Of a stretch of 64,000 nucleotides of DNA, positions 36,613 through 49,334 are shown in pieces. The stretch spans positions 5,886 through 69,885 of the forward strand of contig DUCF01000066.1 of NCBI GenBank assembly GCA_012959965.1, given 5' to 3'. The DNA is from Candidatus Thioglobus sp. GTDB taxonomy: Bacteria > Pseudomonadota > Gammaproteobacteria > PS1 > Pseudothioglobaceae. The position numbers and the translations under genes were made by a program. Numbering within the stretch: the first letter of the stretch is position 1; every line of letters begins with the position of its first letter. Under the pieces are notes generated by a model, which was given only the letters and a program-made list of their open reading frames with translations, had not been told where the DNA came from and did not search any database.

Positions 36613-38586
36613 CTATGATCCTAAGCGAATTAGTGGGTTATCGCCTGAGACAAGCACCCAAGTTAAAACAAGCATTAAGCCAATAATCATAAAGAAGGCG
36701 TAATGATATAAATAGCCCGTTTGTACCGGTCGGATAACCGAGCCAACAAAGCGTGCGAATCTGGCAGAGCCGTTAACCACGAATTGATCGATGATTGCCA
36801 TATCTGAAATACGCCACAACAAATCACCTAATTTTCTCGAGCCACGAACAAAAACAATCTCGTTAAAACGGTCAAAACCGTAAAGTGATTCTAAGACGTA
36901 ATTTGTGCGACGGAAGCGCTTTTGAATAGCATCTGCCCACTGCGTGCGATAAAGCGAGAACAGCCAAGCAGTACCAATACCACCGACCATCATCCAGAAT
37001 GGTAATGTCATCACAGAATGGGTAATTAAAGCAAAAGCCGAATGGAAGTGTTCTTTGAGTGCCGCAACAGCGCCGTGCGTTTCTGAGTTAATTGTAATTG
37101 CATTGTCCAGCCAACCGGTAAAGAGCATTGGCTCAATAGTAAAGTAACCGATAACGGCTGACGGTATCGCCAACATAATCAATGGTGCGGTAATCGATGA
37201 AGTGGTTTCATGTAGGTGCTCTTCTGTGTGACGATCAACGCGCGACTTGCCGTGGAAGACCAAAAAGAACATGCGGAATGAATACAAAGCGGTAATAAAT
37301 ACACCAGCAACAACCGCGTAATAAACCCATTCTGCAAACGGTAAATTGGAGAAATGAACCGCCTCGATAATCATGTCTTTCGAGAAAAAGCCGGCAAAGC
37401 CTGGGAAGCCAATCAATGCCAGTGTGCCCACCAAAGAAGTAATATAAGTAATCGGCATTTTCTTGCGCAAACCACCCATCTTGCGAATGTCTTGCTCGTG
37501 ATGCATAGCGACAATCACCGAGCCTGCTGCAAGGAATAATAAAGCTTTAAAGAAGGCGTGTGTCATCAGGTGGAAAATAGCCACTGAGTAAGCGCTAACA
37601 CCGAGAGCAACAGTCATATAACCCAGTTGAGATAATGTTGAATAAGCAACAACACGCTTAATGTCGTTCTGCACAATACCAAGTAAACCCATGAATAAAG
37701 CGGTAATCGCACCAATGACCATAACCACAGTCAAAGCAACATCACTGAGCTCGAAAATAGGCGACATGCGAGAGACCATAAAGATGCCGGCCGTTACCAT
37801 TGTCGCTGCGTGAATCAACGCTGAAATCGGCGTTGGACCCTCCATAGAACCCGGTAGCCACACGTGAAGTGGCACTTGCGCTGATTTACCCATTGCGCCA
37901 ACAAATAGCAATAAGCAAATTACAGTAATCACCGACATGTCGCCAAAGATTGTTTGACCATTAACTTGGTCGGCCAAAGCAAATGTTTCAGCGTAGTCCA
38001 GTGTACCGAAAAATGCCAATAACAACGCAATGCCAAGAAGGAAGCCAAAGTCACCGACGCGGTTTACCAAGAAAGCTTTAAGGTTGGCCTCAACCGCGGA
38101 TTCTTTGCCGTGCCAGAAGCCGATCAATAAGTAAGATACTAAACCCACCGCTTCCCAGCCGAAGAATAACTGCATAAAGTTGTTTGACATTACCAACATA
38201 AACATCGCAAAGGTAAACAGCGAGATATAGCTGAAAAACTTGGTGTAACCATCGTCATCAACCATATAGCCAATGGTGTAAATGTGCACCATCAACGAGA
38301 CAAATGAGACAATAACCAGCATCACCGAGGTTAGATTATCAACCAAGAAGCCAACGCTAATGTTCAGACTACCAATTTGCATCCAGGTATAGAGATTTTC
38401 ATTAAAGACATCGCCACCTTCAAGCACATGGTGATTAAAAACATACAACGCTAAAACAGTCGAAACAGCAACACCTAAAATGGTAATCGTATGCGATAGT
38501 GTGCGACCCAAGCGATTACCTGCAAGACCAACAATGAGTGAACCAATAAGGGGTGATAAGGCAAGTGTTAAATAAATATTTTCCAT
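36613..38586 (-). CDS. nuoL: NADH-quinone oxidoreductase subunit L
   Basis: 657 aa; FFGWEAVGLVSYLLIGFW, QVPLHVWLPGSMEGPTPISALIHAATMVTAG. Confidence 0.97.
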   Translation of the reverse strand: MENIYLTLALSPLIGSLIVGLAGNRLGRTLSHTITILGVAVSTVLALYVFNHHVLEGGDVFNENLYTWMQIGSLNISVGFLVDNLTSVMLVIVSFVSLMVHIYTIGYMVDDDGYTKFFSYISLFTFAMFMLVMSNNFMQLFFGWEAVGLVSYLLIGFWHGKESAVEANLKAFLVNRVGDFGFLLGIALLLAFFGTLDYAETFALADQVNGQTIFGDMSVITVICLLLFVGAMGKSAQVPLHVWLPGSMEGPTPISALIHAATMVTAGIFMVSRMSPIFELSDVALTVVMVIGAITALFMGLLGIVQNDIKRVVAYSTLSQLGYMTVALGVSAYSVAIFHLMTHAFFKALLFLAAGSVIVAMHHEQDIRKMGGLRKKMPITYITSLVGTLALIGFPGFAGFFSKDMIIEAVHFSNLPFAEWVYYAVVAGVFITALYSFRMFFLVFHGKSRVDRHTEEHLHETTSSITAPLIMLAIPSAVIGYFTIEPMLFTGWLDNAITINSETHGAVAALKEHFHSAFALITHSVMTLPFWMMVGGIGTAWLFSLYRTQWADAIQKRFRRTNYVLESLYGFDRFNEIVFVRGSRKLGDLLWRISDMAIIDQFVVNGSARFARFVGSVIRPVQTGYLYHYAFFMIIGLMLVLTWVLVSGDNPLIRLGS

Positions 38587-38595
38587 AAACTTCGT

Positions 38596-38901
38596 TTAAC
38601 CCTTCAAACTGTTGGTGACGTCAACATCAATCGAGCCACGATTTCTATACATTAGCGTTAGAATCGCCAAGCCGATAGCCACTTCCGCTGCAGCAACTGT
38701 CAAAATAAAGAAGACAAAAATTTGCCCCGCAACATCACCACTGTAATAAGAGAACGCGATGAAATTAGTATTAACCGCTGCCAAAATTAACTCAACACAC
38801 ATCAACAACATGATGATGTTGGTTCTGTTGATGAATATTCCCGCTAGGCCAATACAAAAAACGATGGCACTTAAAATAAGGTAGTCCGATAGAGCAATCA
38901 T
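38596..38901 (-). CDS. nuoK: NADH-quinone oxidoreductase subunit K
   Basis: 101 aa; [38 protein letters not shown]. Confidence 0.97.
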   Translation of the reverse strand: MIALSDYLILSAIVFCIGLAGIFINRTNIIMLLMCVELILAAVNTNFIAFSYYSGDVAGQIFVFFILTVAAAEVAIGLAILTLMYRNRGSIDVDVTNSLKG

Positions 38902-39512
38902 TTTGACTCCTTACGTTTGCCAGAGGGAATAGAGACAATGCGCATTCTGTCTTTTGCTTGCACGTTCACTTGTTCTGAAACATCTTGCTTTTTGCTTCTA
39001 GAGCCCTTGCGGTGAACCAGTGTAATGGCGGCAATAATCGCAATCAATAGCAACACTGCAGCCAACTCGAATGGGTATACGTAAGCGGTGTATAGCACAT
39101 TGGCAAGTTCTGTAATATTGCTGTAATCAGCAGCGTGTCTAGCTGGTTCGGCCACAACGTCAAGACCAAACTGGCCAGCACTAAGAACCAATGCCATTTG
39201 TGCAATAACGATCGCAGCAACAACAATGCCGAGTGGCAAGTATTTGGTGAATTTTGCACGTAGGGTGGATTGATCAACGTCAAGCATTTTGATGACAAAC
39301 AAGAACAACACCATCACTGCGCCAACGTAGACCAAAATCAACGTCACCGCCAAAAATTCAGCTTCTAGCAACAACCAAATACTGGCTGCACTGAAAAACG
39401 ACAATATTAATAGCATTGCCGCCTTCATTGTGTTTCTTGACGTTACCATCAACGCAGCACTTGCTACAAAGCAGAAGCCAAACACATAAAATAGTACTGA
39501 TGTAAATTCCAT
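38898..39512 (-). CDS. nuoJ: NADH-quinone oxidoreductase subunit J
   Basis: 204 aa; [31 protein letters not shown]. Confidence 0.96.
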   Translation of the reverse strand: MEFTSVLFYVFGFCFVASAALMVTSRNTMKAAMLLILSFFSAASIWLLLEAEFLAVTLILVYVGAVMVLFLFVIKMLDVDQSTLRAKFTKYLPLGIVVAAIVIAQMALVLSAGQFGLDVVAEPARHAADYSNITELANVLYTAYVYPFELAAVLLLIAIIAAITLVHRKGSRSKKQDVSEQVNVQAKDRMRIVSIPSGKRKESK

Positions 39513-39520
39513 AACTCAAA

Positions 39521-40012
39521 TTACCTGTATTTAGAATCTTCAAGACGAGCTTTGCTAATCGCCTTCTCGTTCTCATCGCCAATCGCTAACAAGCCTTTCT
39601 TGTCGATAATACTGCTCTCTCTTGATTCGAATGCATAATCAAAAATATGCGTTTCAACAATGGCATCGACTGGACAAGCCTCTTCACAAAAACCACAAAA
39701 AATGCACTTGAATAAATCAATATCGTATTGTGTTGTGCGGCGCGTGCCATCGTCTCTCATTTCCGATTCGATGGTTATTGCATTAGCCGGACAAACTGCT
39801 TCACAAAGCTTGCAAGCAATACAGCGCTCTTCGCCGTTTGGATAACGACGCAGGGCGTGAAGCCCTCTAAATCTTGGTGAAATTGGCGTTCTCTCTTCAG
39901 GGAACTGCACCGTAATTTTGTCTGCAACAAGCTGTTTGGCAGTAATTTTCATGCCAGCACGGATATCGCCTAATCCAAAGTCTTTAACAAGTTTTTTTAC
40001 TTTTTTAATCAT
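39521..40012 (-). CDS. nuoI: NADH-quinone oxidoreductase subunit I (2x 4Fe-4S ferredoxin)
   Basis: [16 protein letters not shown] and [16 protein letters not shown]. Confidence 0.98.
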   Translation of the reverse strand: MIKKVKKLVKDFGLGDIRAGMKITAKQLVADKITVQFPEERTPISPRFRGLHALRRYPNGEERCIACKLCEAVCPANAITIESEMRDDGTRRTTQYDIDLFKCIFCGFCEEACPVDAIVETHIFDYAFESRESSIIDKKGLLAIGDENEKAISKARLEDSKYR

Positions 40013-40032
40013 AAAATTTCCTTTCTAGATTT

Positions 40033-41100
40033 CTAGAACCAAGGGCCAATTTCAAGCTGTGTCATCAATCCCACAACAAAAATCCAGATAATGGTTAGCG
40101 GTAAAAACACCTTCCAGCATAAGCGCATAATTTGGTCGTAACGGTATCTTGGGAATGTCGCCCTAATCCACAAATACAAGAATAGAAAGAAACTCATTTT
40201 TACCAATAACCAGACAAGATCCGGCACAAAAGTAAACCAAGCCTCTAAGTATGGCACGCCTTCAAACGGCGAATGCCAGCCACCGAAAAACATCAATACA
40301 GCAAGGGCTGCCATCATAATCATATTGATGTATTCAGCCATAAAGAATAAGGCAAAACACATGCCTGAATATTCAACATGGGTACCACCAACAATTTCGG
40401 ACTCGCCTTCAACCACGTCAAATGGGGCACGGTTAGTTTCACATAGTGCTGAAATCCAAAAGACAATCATCATTGGGAATAACGGAATCCAATACCAATT
40501 CCAAATGCCGCCCGCTTGGTCTGCAACAATTGTATTCAAATTAACAGAGCCAGCAATCATCACTACCGTGACAACAACAAACCCAATAACAATTTCATAC
40601 GACACCAACATTGAAGCACTGCGAAGTGCGCCCAATAGTGGGTATTTTGAGTTCGATGCCCAACCTGCCAAAATGATGCCGTAAACACCTACAGAACCAA
40701 TCGCCAAGACATAAAGTAAACTCACGTCCAAATCGGTAATGTAGAAACCTTCACCCATCGGGATCACTGCCCAAATAGCAACGGCTGGCACAAAAGCTAA
40801 GATTGGCGCAAGCAGAAATAAATAGATGTTGGCTTTTGATGGGAAAATAATTTCCTTAAACATCATCTTGAAAACGTCAGCAAAGGGCTGCAATAAGCCA
40901 AGTGGCCCAACACGGTTTGGACCGATACGAAGCTGCATATAACCAATGACTTTACGCTCAGCATAAGTCATGTAAGCCATCATAATGATGAGCGGTAAAA
41001 TTAAGGCGACACCCTTAATAAGGATAATAACAACATCGGCTAAGCCGCCGTCAAACCACGGTATCAGCGTATGAATAAGATCTACAAACGATTGCCACAT
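40033..41100 (-). CDS. nuoH: NADH-quinone oxidoreductase subunit H
   Basis: 355 aa; [35 protein letters not shown]. Confidence 0.97.
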   Translation of the reverse strand: MWQSFVDLIHTLIPWFDGGLADVVIILIKGVALILPLIIMMAYMTYAERKVIGYMQLRIGPNRVGPLGLLQPFADVFKMMFKEIIFPSKANIYLFLLAPILAFVPAVAIWAVIPMGEGFYITDLDVSLLYVLAIGSVGVYGIILAGWASNSKYPLLGALRSASMLVSYEIVIGFVVVTVVMIAGSVNLNTIVADQAGGIWNWYWIPLFPMMIVFWISALCETNRAPFDVVEGESEIVGGTHVEYSGMCFALFFMAEYINMIMMAALAVLMFFGGWHSPFEGVPYLEAWFTFVPDLVWLLVKMSFFLFLYLWIRATFPRYRYDQIMRLCWKVFLPLTIIWIFVVGLMTQLEIGPWF

Positions 41101-41115
41101 AATAAAGTCTCGCCC

Positions 41116-43344
41116 CTATCGCTGTCTTGCTTGGTTTGTGTGAACAAACACACAACCTTCAGCAACGGTTTCGTTAATATTGACAGGTACACCTTTATAA
41201 CAATCGCCCTGTGATAATTCAAGTATTTTCGCGGTCGCCGCACTAACAACCGCCTCGCTTATTTGACCTATTTGAGTTTGTTGTAAGGACTGCGCATGTC
41301 TAGTTAATACGTCCGAAGCATAAGGTGTGTATTGCCAAACGGTAGCGATATTCGGCACCTCCATGGCAATAATATCAACTTCACTGGTTGCTACATTTGG
41401 GCTTAGTGACAACGCATCATCCGCCACTTGTGGCGAATCCGTATAATCAAAACCTGGCAACTCCAATAAATCAGCCAATACTTTAAGCACTTTCCAGCCC
41501 GGCTTGGAATCGCCCGCAGCCTTTACTGAAGCACCATAAGATTGTGCCACATTTTCGATATTGATGTGCGTTCCAGAAGTCTCGTAGAAACTTGCCAGCG
41601 GTAAAATGACATCGGCGAAACCTAATACCGACTCATCCTCAAAACTATTAATTGCAACAACAAAAGCGTCATCTCGACTCAAATCTTCAATGGCAGCAGT
41701 TGAATCCACACAATCATATGTAGGATAAACATCCAGCAAAACAAAAGTATTCAAATTTGCAGTAAACATTTGTGCTGCATTCAAACCGCCGTTTGGTTTA
41801 AAGCTGACTTTTTCTGCAGCAAGCGTATTGCCCGTAGCACTTGCATTCAGTGTTTTAGAGTTTGATGCTTTAGCAATTTGCGTAACAAGTTTGGCCACTT
41901 GATCCGCACAAGGATTGCTGTTGACTTGTTCGCCCAATACCACAACCGCATTTTCTGCAGCCGATAAAGTGCTGGCAATATCAATCTGTGCTTGATCAAC
42001 TTTCGTATCTTTTAAATAATCTGGCAGCGCAAGAGAGTTAGCCTCTAGCAAGGCCTTTAATACACCCGAAAGTGTGGCAAGCGTATTTTGTGGTGCGCTT
42101 AATACGCTGTTGGCAACTCGATAATTAAAATCAAATGTCAACGAATTGACAGTTGAAACCTTGGCGCCATTTAATGTTGCTTTTCTAATACGATGATTAA
42201 TCATCGGTTGCTCTAAGCGCAAGTATGAGTTAACAATCAACGCATGATCGATAGCCTCTAATTCTGCTAAAGAGATAGTGGTCTCTAGCGCACTTGTACT
42301 ACTTGGATTGGCAACATCCAAACGAGTGTCTAAGTTTTCAGAACCTAGGCCACGTGTTAGTTTTTGCAATAAATACAACTCTTCCAATGTTGCATTCTTT
42401 GAAGCCAAAGCGCCAAACGCCTCAGCAGAATTCTTTTTAATGCCGCTCGTTGCCGCTTCAAGTGCAGCTTCCCAAGAGACCTCTTGCCATTCGCCTTTGA
42501 CCTTAATTTTAGGTGTTAAAGCGCGATTTTCATTTGTAAGGCCTTCGTATGAAAAGCGATCTCTGTCTGAAATCCAAGTTTCATTGACGCTCTCGTTGTC
42601 TCTTGCAACAACACGCTTAACTTTGCCTTTATGTGTTTGTGTGAAAATGTTGGAGCCGACTAGATCGTGGCGTGCAACACTCTCAACAGAGTTCATTTGC
42701 CAAGAGCGAACTTCGTAACGGAACGGCTTTGAAGTCAATGCGCCCACTGGACAAACATCGATCATGTTGCCTGAAAGCTCTGATTGAATACCTTCGCTTA
42801 AGAAAGGTTCAATTTTCAGCTCTTCACCTCGTCCCGTTGCGCCCATTTCAACAATACCTGCCACTTCTGCGCCAAAACGTACACAACGTGTGCAGTGAAT
42901 GCAGCGTGTCATATCGGTTTGAATTAATGCGCCAATACCTTTATCGGCAACAATGCGCTTGCCTTCATTAAACTTGGAAACGTCTGAGCCGTATTCCATA
43001 GCTACATCTTGCAATTCACACTCGCCACCTTGATCACAAATTGGGCAATCCAATGGGTGGTTAATGAGCAAAAACTCCATTACCGCTTTTTGCGATGCCT
43101 TGGCTTTTTCATTATTTGTATGGACTCTCATACCCGCCGACGCTGGCGTCGAACAAGCCGGTTGTGGCTTCGGATTGCCCTCAACATCAACAAGGCACAT
43201 ACGGCAATTAGCCGCTACCGATAATTTCTTGTGGTAACAAAAACGGGGAATATCAATACCTTCTCTATCGGCAATCGAAATAATCGACTCACCCGAGTGA
43301 CCATGAACGACACTGCCGTCAATTTCGATTTCAATATCAACCAT
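41116..43344 (-). CDS. nuoG: NADH-quinone oxidoreductase subunit G
   Basis: 742 aa; [65 protein letters not shown]. Confidence 0.97.
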   Translation of the reverse strand: MVDIEIEIDGSVVHGHSGESIISIADREGIDIPRFCYHKKLSVAANCRMCLVDVEGNPKPQPACSTPASAGMRVHTNNEKAKASQKAVMEFLLINHPLDCPICDQGGECELQDVAMEYGSDVSKFNEGKRIVADKGIGALIQTDMTRCIHCTRCVRFGAEVAGIVEMGATGRGEELKIEPFLSEGIQSELSGNMIDVCPVGALTSKPFRYEVRSWQMNSVESVARHDLVGSNIFTQTHKGKVKRVVARDNESVNETWISDRDRFSYEGLTNENRALTPKIKVKGEWQEVSWEAALEAATSGIKKNSAEAFGALASKNATLEELYLLQKLTRGLGSENLDTRLDVANPSSTSALETTISLAELEAIDHALIVNSYLRLEQPMINHRIRKATLNGAKVSTVNSLTFDFNYRVANSVLSAPQNTLATLSGVLKALLEANSLALPDYLKDTKVDQAQIDIASTLSAAENAVVVLGEQVNSNPCADQVAKLVTQIAKASNSKTLNASATGNTLAAEKVSFKPNGGLNAAQMFTANLNTFVLLDVYPTYDCVDSTAAIEDLSRDDAFVVAINSFEDESVLGFADVILPLASFYETSGTHINIENVAQSYGASVKAAGDSKPGWKVLKVLADLLELPGFDYTDSPQVADDALSLSPNVATSEVDIIAMEVPNIATVWQYTPYASDVLTRHAQSLQQTQIGQISEAVVSAATAKILELSQGDCYKGVPVNINETVAEGCVFVHTNQARQR

Positions 43345-44620
43345 CGCTGTTTACCTTAGTTACCATACTCTTGCCGTGTTTAATGTAATACTCAAACTCG
43401 TCTCTAAAATGTCTAATAAAGCTCTCTACAGGCATTGCTGCTGCATCGCCTAATGCACAAATCGTATTGCCCATAATTTTGTCTTGAACGCTCGTCAATA
43501 AATCCAAGTCTTGCATTTTTCCTTGGCCATCCATGATGCGCTTTAATACGCGATACATCCAACCGGTGCCCTCTCTACAGGGTGTGCATTGACCACAAGA
43601 TTCATCATAATAAAAATGCGCCAAACGCGTTAAGGCTGCTACCATACACGTTGTGTCGTCCATAACAATCACCGAGCCTGCGCCGAGCATGGAGCCGACT
43701 TGCTCAATGGAGTCATAATCCATTGTCATTTTCATCGCATCCTCTGCCGGAAGTACTGGCGTCGAAGAGCCGCCTGGAATAACTGCTTTTAATGTTCTGC
43801 CTTCTCGAAGACCACCTGCCATTTCCAATAACTCAGAAAATGGAGTGCCCATTGGAATCTCGAAATTTGCTGGCTTGGTTACATGACCCGTCACCGAGAA
43901 TAATTTACAGCCACCAGAGTTTGGCACCCCTAAATCGGCGAACCATTGACCGCCGCGCGCCAAAATATCCGGCACAGAAGCAAAACTTTCAGTGTTGTTG
44001 ATCGTTGTTGGCATACCGTAAAGTCCAACATTGGCTGGAAACGGCGGCTTAAATCTTGGTTGGCCTTTTTTGCCCTCGAGCGACTCAAGCAATGCCGTCT
44101 CTTCACCGCAAATGTAGGCGCCCGCTCCCAAATGAGTATGCAAGTCAAAGTTGACTTCGCTATCGCCAATGTCGCACCCTAAAAGTCCGGCATCGTAAGC
44201 CTCTTTTAAAGCCTCTTCAAAACGATAGTATGGCTCCATGAACTCGCCACGAATGTAATTGTAGCCCACGGTAGCACCCATCACATAACCGGCAATCGCC
44301 ATGCCTTCAATCACTGAATGCGGATTGAATCTTAGAATATCTCTGTCTTTACAAGTGCCTGGCTCGCCTTCGTCTGAATTACAAACAACGTACTTTTGTC
44401 CGTCTTGGTTGCGAGGCATAAAGCTCCACTTAAGACCCGTTGGGAATCCAGCACCACCGCGCCCTCTTAGGCCGGACGTTTTTAATTCACCCAAAATCGC
44501 CTCTGGCGATAACTCACCATGAAGAATTTTGCGCCAAACACTATAACCACCCGTCGCTTCGTAAGTCGCTAAACTTGATGGGTTTTCTTTATCTATGTTT
44601 TTGAAACAGACTTCGTTCAC
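43337..44620 (-). CDS. nuoF: NADH-quinone oxidoreductase subunit F
   Basis: 427 aa; [35 protein letters not shown]. Confidence 0.98.
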   Translation of the reverse strand: MNEVCFKNIDKENPSSLATYEATGGYSVWRKILHGELSPEAILGELKTSGLRGRGGAGFPTGLKWSFMPRNQDGQKYVVCNSDEGEPGTCKDRDILRFNPHSVIEGMAIAGYVMGATVGYNYIRGEFMEPYYRFEEALKEAYDAGLLGCDIGDSEVNFDLHTHLGAGAYICGEETALLESLEGKKGQPRFKPPFPANVGLYGMPTTINNTESFASVPDILARGGQWFADLGVPNSGGCKLFSVTGHVTKPANFEIPMGTPFSELLEMAGGLREGRTLKAVIPGGSSTPVLPAEDAMKMTMDYDSIEQVGSMLGAGSVIVMDDTTCMVAALTRLAHFYYDESCGQCTPCREGTGWMYRVLKRIMDGQGKMQDLDLLTSVQDKIMGNTICALGDAAAMPVESFIRHFRDEFEYYIKHGKSMVTKVNSDG

Positions 44621-45090
44621 TTTAAACCATCCAAAATCTCATCAATTTTTTGCTGTGTTAGGTTTTCATAATACCGGTCACCAATTTGAAACATCGGTGC
44701 ACCAACACATGCGCCCAAGCACTCAACTTTCTTAACGCTAACCAAACCATCTTCACTTACCTCTCCTATTTTCACGCCTGTTTTTGTCTCTAAATACGAG
44801 ATCAAATCATCAGCACCATTGAGCATGCATGAAATATTGTGGCAAAAACGAATAACGTGCTTGCCTACGGGTTTGTGATTGTAATTTTCGTAAAAAGTGG
44901 CCACTTCGTATGCACTGATGACAGGCATTTCTAAGTAATCGGCGACTGCTTGGATTGACTCACTGGTTAGACTGCCGTCATTTTCAGCTTGGACAATTTT
45001 CAAAGCCTCCATCACCGCCGAGCTTTGGCAGCCAGCAGGGTACTTAGCCACCCAAGTGTCAATTTGTTGTTTTGCTTTATCCGAAATCAT
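44617..45090 (-). CDS. nuoE: NADH-quinone oxidoreductase subunit E
   Basis: 157 aa; [31 protein letters not shown]. Confidence 0.97.
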   Translation of the reverse strand: MISDKAKQQIDTWVAKYPAGCQSSAVMEALKIVQAENDGSLTSESIQAVADYLEMPVISAYEVATFYENYNHKPVGKHVIRFCHNISCMLNGADDLISYLETKTGVKIGEVSEDGLVSVKKVECLGACVGAPMFQIGDRYYENLTQQKIDEILDGLK

Positions 45091-46340
45091 CGGTCAATTT
45101 CTCCAAAAACAATATCTTGTGTTCCAATAATTGTGACCACGTCAGAGAGCATATGGCCTCTAGCCATTTCATCCATTGCCGCTAAATGCGCAAAACCTGG
45201 TGCGCGCATCTTAACGCGGTATGGCTTGTTAGCGCCGTCAGAAACTAGGTAAACGCCGAACTCACCCTTAGGGTGCTCAATAGCAGAGTACACCTCGCCT
45301 TCAGGCAGGCAGTAGCCTTCTGTGAATAATTTAAAGTGATGAATGAGGGATTCCATGTCGTCCTTCATATCACTGCGTTTTGGCGGCGCCACTTTGTGAT
45401 CATCCGACATGACAGGACCAGGATTAGCTCGAAGCCAAGTGATACACTGCTCAATAATACGAGTCGACTGACGCATTTCTTCCATGCGCACCAAGTAGCG
45501 GTCATAACTGTCGCCAGTAACACCGACAGGAATATCGAATTCCATCTTATCGTAAACCGAGTAAGGTTCGTTTTTGCGAATATCCCACTCAATACCTGAA
45601 CCGCGAAGCATTGGACCGGTAAAGCCAAGCTGCATTGCTCGCTCCGGGGTAACAATGCCGATATTAACGAGGCGTTGTTTCCAAATTCTGTTGTCCGTCA
45701 AAAGGTTTGAATATTGGTCAATACTGTCTGGAAAGTTCGCAGCAAAGTCGGCAATAAAATCCAGTAAAGAGCCTTGACGATTAGCATTCATTTCTTCAAG
45801 CTCTTTGGCTTTGCGCAATTTTGACTCTAAGTATTGCGGCATTTTGTCCGGCAAATCACGGTACACACCGCCCGGACGATAGTAGGTTGCGTGCATACGA
45901 GAACCACTGACCGCTTCATAGCAATCAATGAGTTTTTCGCGCTCCCTAAAGGCGTACAAGAAAACACTCATTGCACCGACATCTAGGGCATGAGTTCCAA
46001 GCCACATAAGATGGTTAAGAATACGAGTTATTTCATCGAACATTACTCGAATGTATTGGGCGCGCTCTGGAATTTCTAGACCAAGCATGGTTTCAATCGC
46101 CATCACATAAGCGTGCTCGTTACACATCATAGAAACGTAATCGAGTCTGTCCATATAACCAATTGATTGATTATAAGGCTTTGATTCTGCTAATTTTTCT
46201 GTGCCACGATGCAAAAGACCAATATGCGGATCGGCGCGTTCAACGACTTCACCGTCCATTTCAAGAATAAGACGAAGCACGCCATGTGCTGCAGGATGTT
46301 GTGGCCCAAAATTAAGGGTGTAATTGCGCATTTCAGACAT
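45087..46340 (-). CDS. nuoD: NADH-quinone oxidoreductase subunit D
   Basis: 417 aa; [40 protein letters not shown]. Confidence 0.98.
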   Translation of the reverse strand: MSEMRNYTLNFGPQHPAAHGVLRLILEMDGEVVERADPHIGLLHRGTEKLAESKPYNQSIGYMDRLDYVSMMCNEHAYVMAIETMLGLEIPERAQYIRVMFDEITRILNHLMWLGTHALDVGAMSVFLYAFREREKLIDCYEAVSGSRMHATYYRPGGVYRDLPDKMPQYLESKLRKAKELEEMNANRQGSLLDFIADFAANFPDSIDQYSNLLTDNRIWKQRLVNIGIVTPERAMQLGFTGPMLRGSGIEWDIRKNEPYSVYDKMEFDIPVGVTGDSYDRYLVRMEEMRQSTRIIEQCITWLRANPGPVMSDDHKVAPPKRSDMKDDMESLIHHFKLFTEGYCLPEGEVYSAIEHPKGEFGVYLVSDGANKPYRVKMRAPGFAHLAAMDEMARGHMLSDVVTIIGTQDIVFGEIDR

Positions 46341-46342
46341 AA

Positions 46343-46957
46343 TTATTTCCTTATTACCCTTGGAACATTGATATTAGGCTCAATACTTACAGGCTCGTAA
46401 ACAACTCTGCCTAATTCTTCGTCGTAGCGCATTTCTACTTCGCCAATCATTGGGAAGTCTTTTCTCAGAGGGTGGCCTACAAAGCCATAATCGGTCAAAA
46501 TTCGGCGTAAATCCGTGTGGTTTTCGAACAAAATACCAAATAAATCAAAAGCCTCTCTTTCGTACCAGTCCGCCGAATTCCAAATGCCGGTGACAGACTC
46601 AATAATGAGGTTGTCGCCCGCTAAAAGCGCTTTGACGCGCAAACGCTTATTGTCAGAAACAGAGAGCATGTGATAAACAACGGCAAATCGATGGCTTTGT
46701 ATTTTCTCGGATTGTTGCACCGTACGGCCACGGCCATAACCCGATGAGCTGGCATTACCATCCCAATCCGATTCGCCGTAGGTTAGATAATCAATACCGC
46801 TGAGATCAACCAAAATTTCGAAATTAAAATCGTCTCTTAATTTCATGCACGTTTCGATAATAGCGCCACTGTCAATGGTTAATGTGATCTCACCGTATGC
46901 CTCGGTAATACCATCAGCGTCAAAAACGTCACTTAATTGTTTCTTTAATTCGTTCAT
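46343..46957 (-). CDS. nuoC: NADH-quinone oxidoreductase subunit C
   Basis: 204 aa; [39 protein letters not shown]. Confidence 0.97.
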   Translation of the reverse strand: MNELKKQLSDVFDADGITEAYGEITLTIDSGAIIETCMKLRDDFNFEILVDLSGIDYLTYGESDWDGNASSSGYGRGRTVQQSEKIQSHRFAVVYHMLSVSDNKRLRVKALLAGDNLIIESVTGIWNSADWYEREAFDLFGILFENHTDLRRILTDYGFVGHPLRKDFPMIGEVEMRYDEELGRVVYEPVSIEPNINVPRVIRK

Positions 46958-46959
46958 AT

Positions 46960-47439
46960 TTAAGTGCGGGCAATGGTGTTGGTTCGACGAATTTTATCTT
47001 GCAACTGCAAAATCCCGTAGAGCAGGGCTTCAGCTGTTGGCGGACAACCCGGCACATACACATCAACCGGTACGATTCGGTCGCAGCCACGAACTACAGC
47101 ATAAGAATAGTGGTAGTAACCGCCGCCGTTAGCGCAAGAACCCATAGATATCACGTATCTTGGCTCCGGCATTTGGTCGTAAACTTTGCGCAGCGCTGGC
47201 GCCATTTTGTTGGTTAGAGTGCCAGCAACAATCATTAAATCGGACTGTCTAGGCGTTGGCCTAAAAACGATACCGAAACGATCAAGATCGTAACGAGATG
47301 AGCCCGCCTCCATCATTTCAACCGCGCAACAAGCTAGGCCAAACGTCATTGGCCAAAGAGAGCCGGTACGCGCCCAATTAATTACTTTGTCGAGTGAGGC
47401 GGTAACAAACCCCTCTTTCATTAAACCTTCAATAGCCAT
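46960..47439 (-). CDS. nuoB: NADH-quinone oxidoreductase subunit B
   Basis: 159 aa; [62 protein letters not shown]. Confidence 0.98.
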   Translation of the reverse strand: MAIEGLMKEGFVTASLDKVINWARTGSLWPMTFGLACCAVEMMEAGSSRYDLDRFGIVFRPTPRQSDLMIVAGTLTNKMAPALRKVYDQMPEPRYVISMGSCANGGGYYHYSYAVVRGCDRIVPVDVYVPGCPPTAEALLYGILQLQDKIRRTNTIART

Positions 47440-47451
47440 AATTAACTCTTG

Positions 47452-47808
47452 TTATTCCCACTCTAATGCGCCCTTCTTCCACTCGAATATGAAACCAACA
47501 ACGAGCAACAATAAGAAAATCGACATACCAATAAAACCAAACCATCCAAGCTTGGCCTGCACAACAGCCCAAGGGATAAAGAATGCAACTTCCAAATCAA
47601 AAAGAATAAAGAGGATTGCCACTAAGTAGTAGCGAACATTGAAATGCATTCTGGAGTCTTCAAATGCGGGAAAACCACACTCAAATTGTGAATTTTTTTC
47701 TTCGTATGGCTTGCTTGGGCCAAGAAGGTAACCAACCAAAGTTAGGCCAACGCCAAATGCGATGCCTAGGAATATAAATACTGCGATCGGTAAATAATTT
47801 TCTAACAC
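47452..47808 (-). CDS. nuoA: NADH-quinone oxidoreductase subunit A
   Basis: 118 aa; PYEEKNSQFECGFPAFEDSRMHFNVRYYLVAILFILFDLEVAFFIPWA. Confidence 0.97.
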   Translation of the reverse strand: MLENYLPIAVFIFLGIAFGVGLTLVGYLLGPSKPYEEKNSQFECGFPAFEDSRMHFNVRYYLVAILFILFDLEVAFFIPWAVVQAKLGWFGFIGMSIFLLLLVVGFIFEWKKGALEWE

Positions 47809-47909
47809 TTTTCTTGCTCGGATTAGGGGTGCGAATATTATAACAACTTAATCGTAAAACAGCGAGAAAGTTGGCGCTGAAAACACAGAGAAAATCCGAA
47901 AACGTGGGC

Positions 47910-49334
47910 TTAATTGTTGAGTTGCGTGCCGCCGACGGTGAGAGAGTCCAGTTTTAAGCTTGGCTGGCCAACACCGACTGGCACACTTTGTCCTTCTTTG
48001 CCACAAACGCCTATGCCAGGATCAAGTCTTAGGTCGTTTCCCACCATGGATATTTGGTGCAACACTTCATCGCCCGCACCAATAAGAGTTGCGCCTTTAA
48101 TCGGCTTGGTGATTTTGCCATTTTTGATAAGGTAAGCTTCATTGGCAGAGAAAACAAACTTGCCGTTGGTGATGTCCACTTGACCGCCATCAAAATTCTT
48201 AGCATAGATGCCGTCGTCAACTGAGGCAATCATATCTTCAAAACTGTCCTTACCACTAAGCATATAGGTATTAGTCATTCTTGGCATAGGAATATGCGCA
48301 TAAGACTCTCGTCTGGCGTTACCTGTACTTGACTCACCCATAAGTCTAGCGTTGAGCTTATCGAACATATAGCCTTTCAAGACACCGTCTTTGATTAGAA
48401 CGGTTTCTTGGGTCGGTGTGCCCTCGTCATCAATGGTTAGGCTGCCCCTGCGATTAGCAATTGTGCCATTATCAACAATGGTGCACTTCTCATTGGCAAC
48501 TTGCTGACCAATCTTGCCGCTAAAAACGGACGTTTTTTTGCGATTAAAATCCCCTTCAAGACCATGACCAATCGCCTCATGCAATAATACCCCTGGCCAG
48601 CCAGAGCCAAGAATCACTGGCATCTTTCCAGCTGGCGCATCTTCCGATTCAAGCGCAACCAAGGCCATGCGAATGGCCTCCTGGGTGTAGATTTCTATAA
48701 AGCCATTGTCGACAAAATAACGGTAATCATAGCGACCGCCGCCGCCGCTTGAAGCCTGCTCAACTCGGCCGTTTTTTTCAACAACAACACTGATACTTAT
48801 TCGAACCATTGGACGGCAATCCATTTGATAAACGCCATCGGTCGAAGCAATTAAAATTTCACTATAAGCGCCAGAAAGTGAGGCGCTGACTTGTTTTACA
48901 TTTTTCTCTTTCCTAGCAATAACATCAATTTGGCGTAGCACATCAACCTTCTCTTCCGGGGTTAGGCTGCCCAATGGACTAAGTGCTGGATATTTTGCCC
49001 GTGAAGAGGCCGCTTGTAAGATTTTTGGCTGATGTAGGCGATTTGTGTCTGAAATCCCTTTAGCAAAGTCAATCGCGCCTTGGATAGCCTTCAAGTTAAG
49101 ATCATCCGAATAAGAGAAGCCTGTTTTGTCGCCGATTACGCTGCGCGCGCCCACACCATGACTGATGTGATACGAGCCATCTTTGACAATACCCTCATCA
49201 AGCACCCATGACTCAGCCTCTGAATGCTGAAAATATAAGTCCGCATAGTCAGCGCCAGTTTCAGAAAGGGAGCCTAATAAATCAAAAATACCCTCTTGAT
49301 TAATGCTGTGATCATCGAGCAGCTGCTGAATCAT
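47910..49334 (-). CDS. tldD: Metalloprotease TldD
   Basis: 474 aa; GSGWPGVLLHEAIGHGLEGDFNRKKTSVF; VGVCGKEGQ-type C-terminus. Confidence 0.96.
   Translation of the reverse strand: MIQQLLDDHSINQEGIFDLLGSLSETGADYADLYFQHSEAESWVLDEGIVKDGSYHISHGVGARSVIGDKTGFSYSDDLNLKAIQGAIDFAKGISDTNRLHQPKILQAASSRAKYPALSPLGSLTPEEKVDVLRQIDVIARKEKNVKQVSASLSGAYSEILIASTDGVYQMDCRPMVRISISVVVEKNGRVEQASSGGGGRYDYRYFVDNGFIEIYTQEAIRMALVALESEDAPAGKMPVILGSGWPGVLLHEAIGHGLEGDFNRKKTSVFSGKIGQQVANEKCTIVDNGTIANRRGSLTIDDEGTPTQETVLIKDGVLKGYMFDKLNARLMGESSTGNARRESYAHIPMPRMTNTYMLSGKDSFEDMIASVDDGIYAKNFDGGQVDITNGKFVFSANEAYLIKNGKITKPIKGATLIGAGDEVLHQISMVGNDLRLDPGIGVCGKEGQSVPVGVGQPSLKLDSLTVGGTQLNN

Noticed and set aside
33622-47808. Many long plus-strand ORFs antisense to the nuo genes (for example 40325..40684, 42278..42718, 44989..45252)
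   Set aside because: They lie opposite well-supported nuo genes, have no recognisable motifs and look like shadow ORFs from codon bias.
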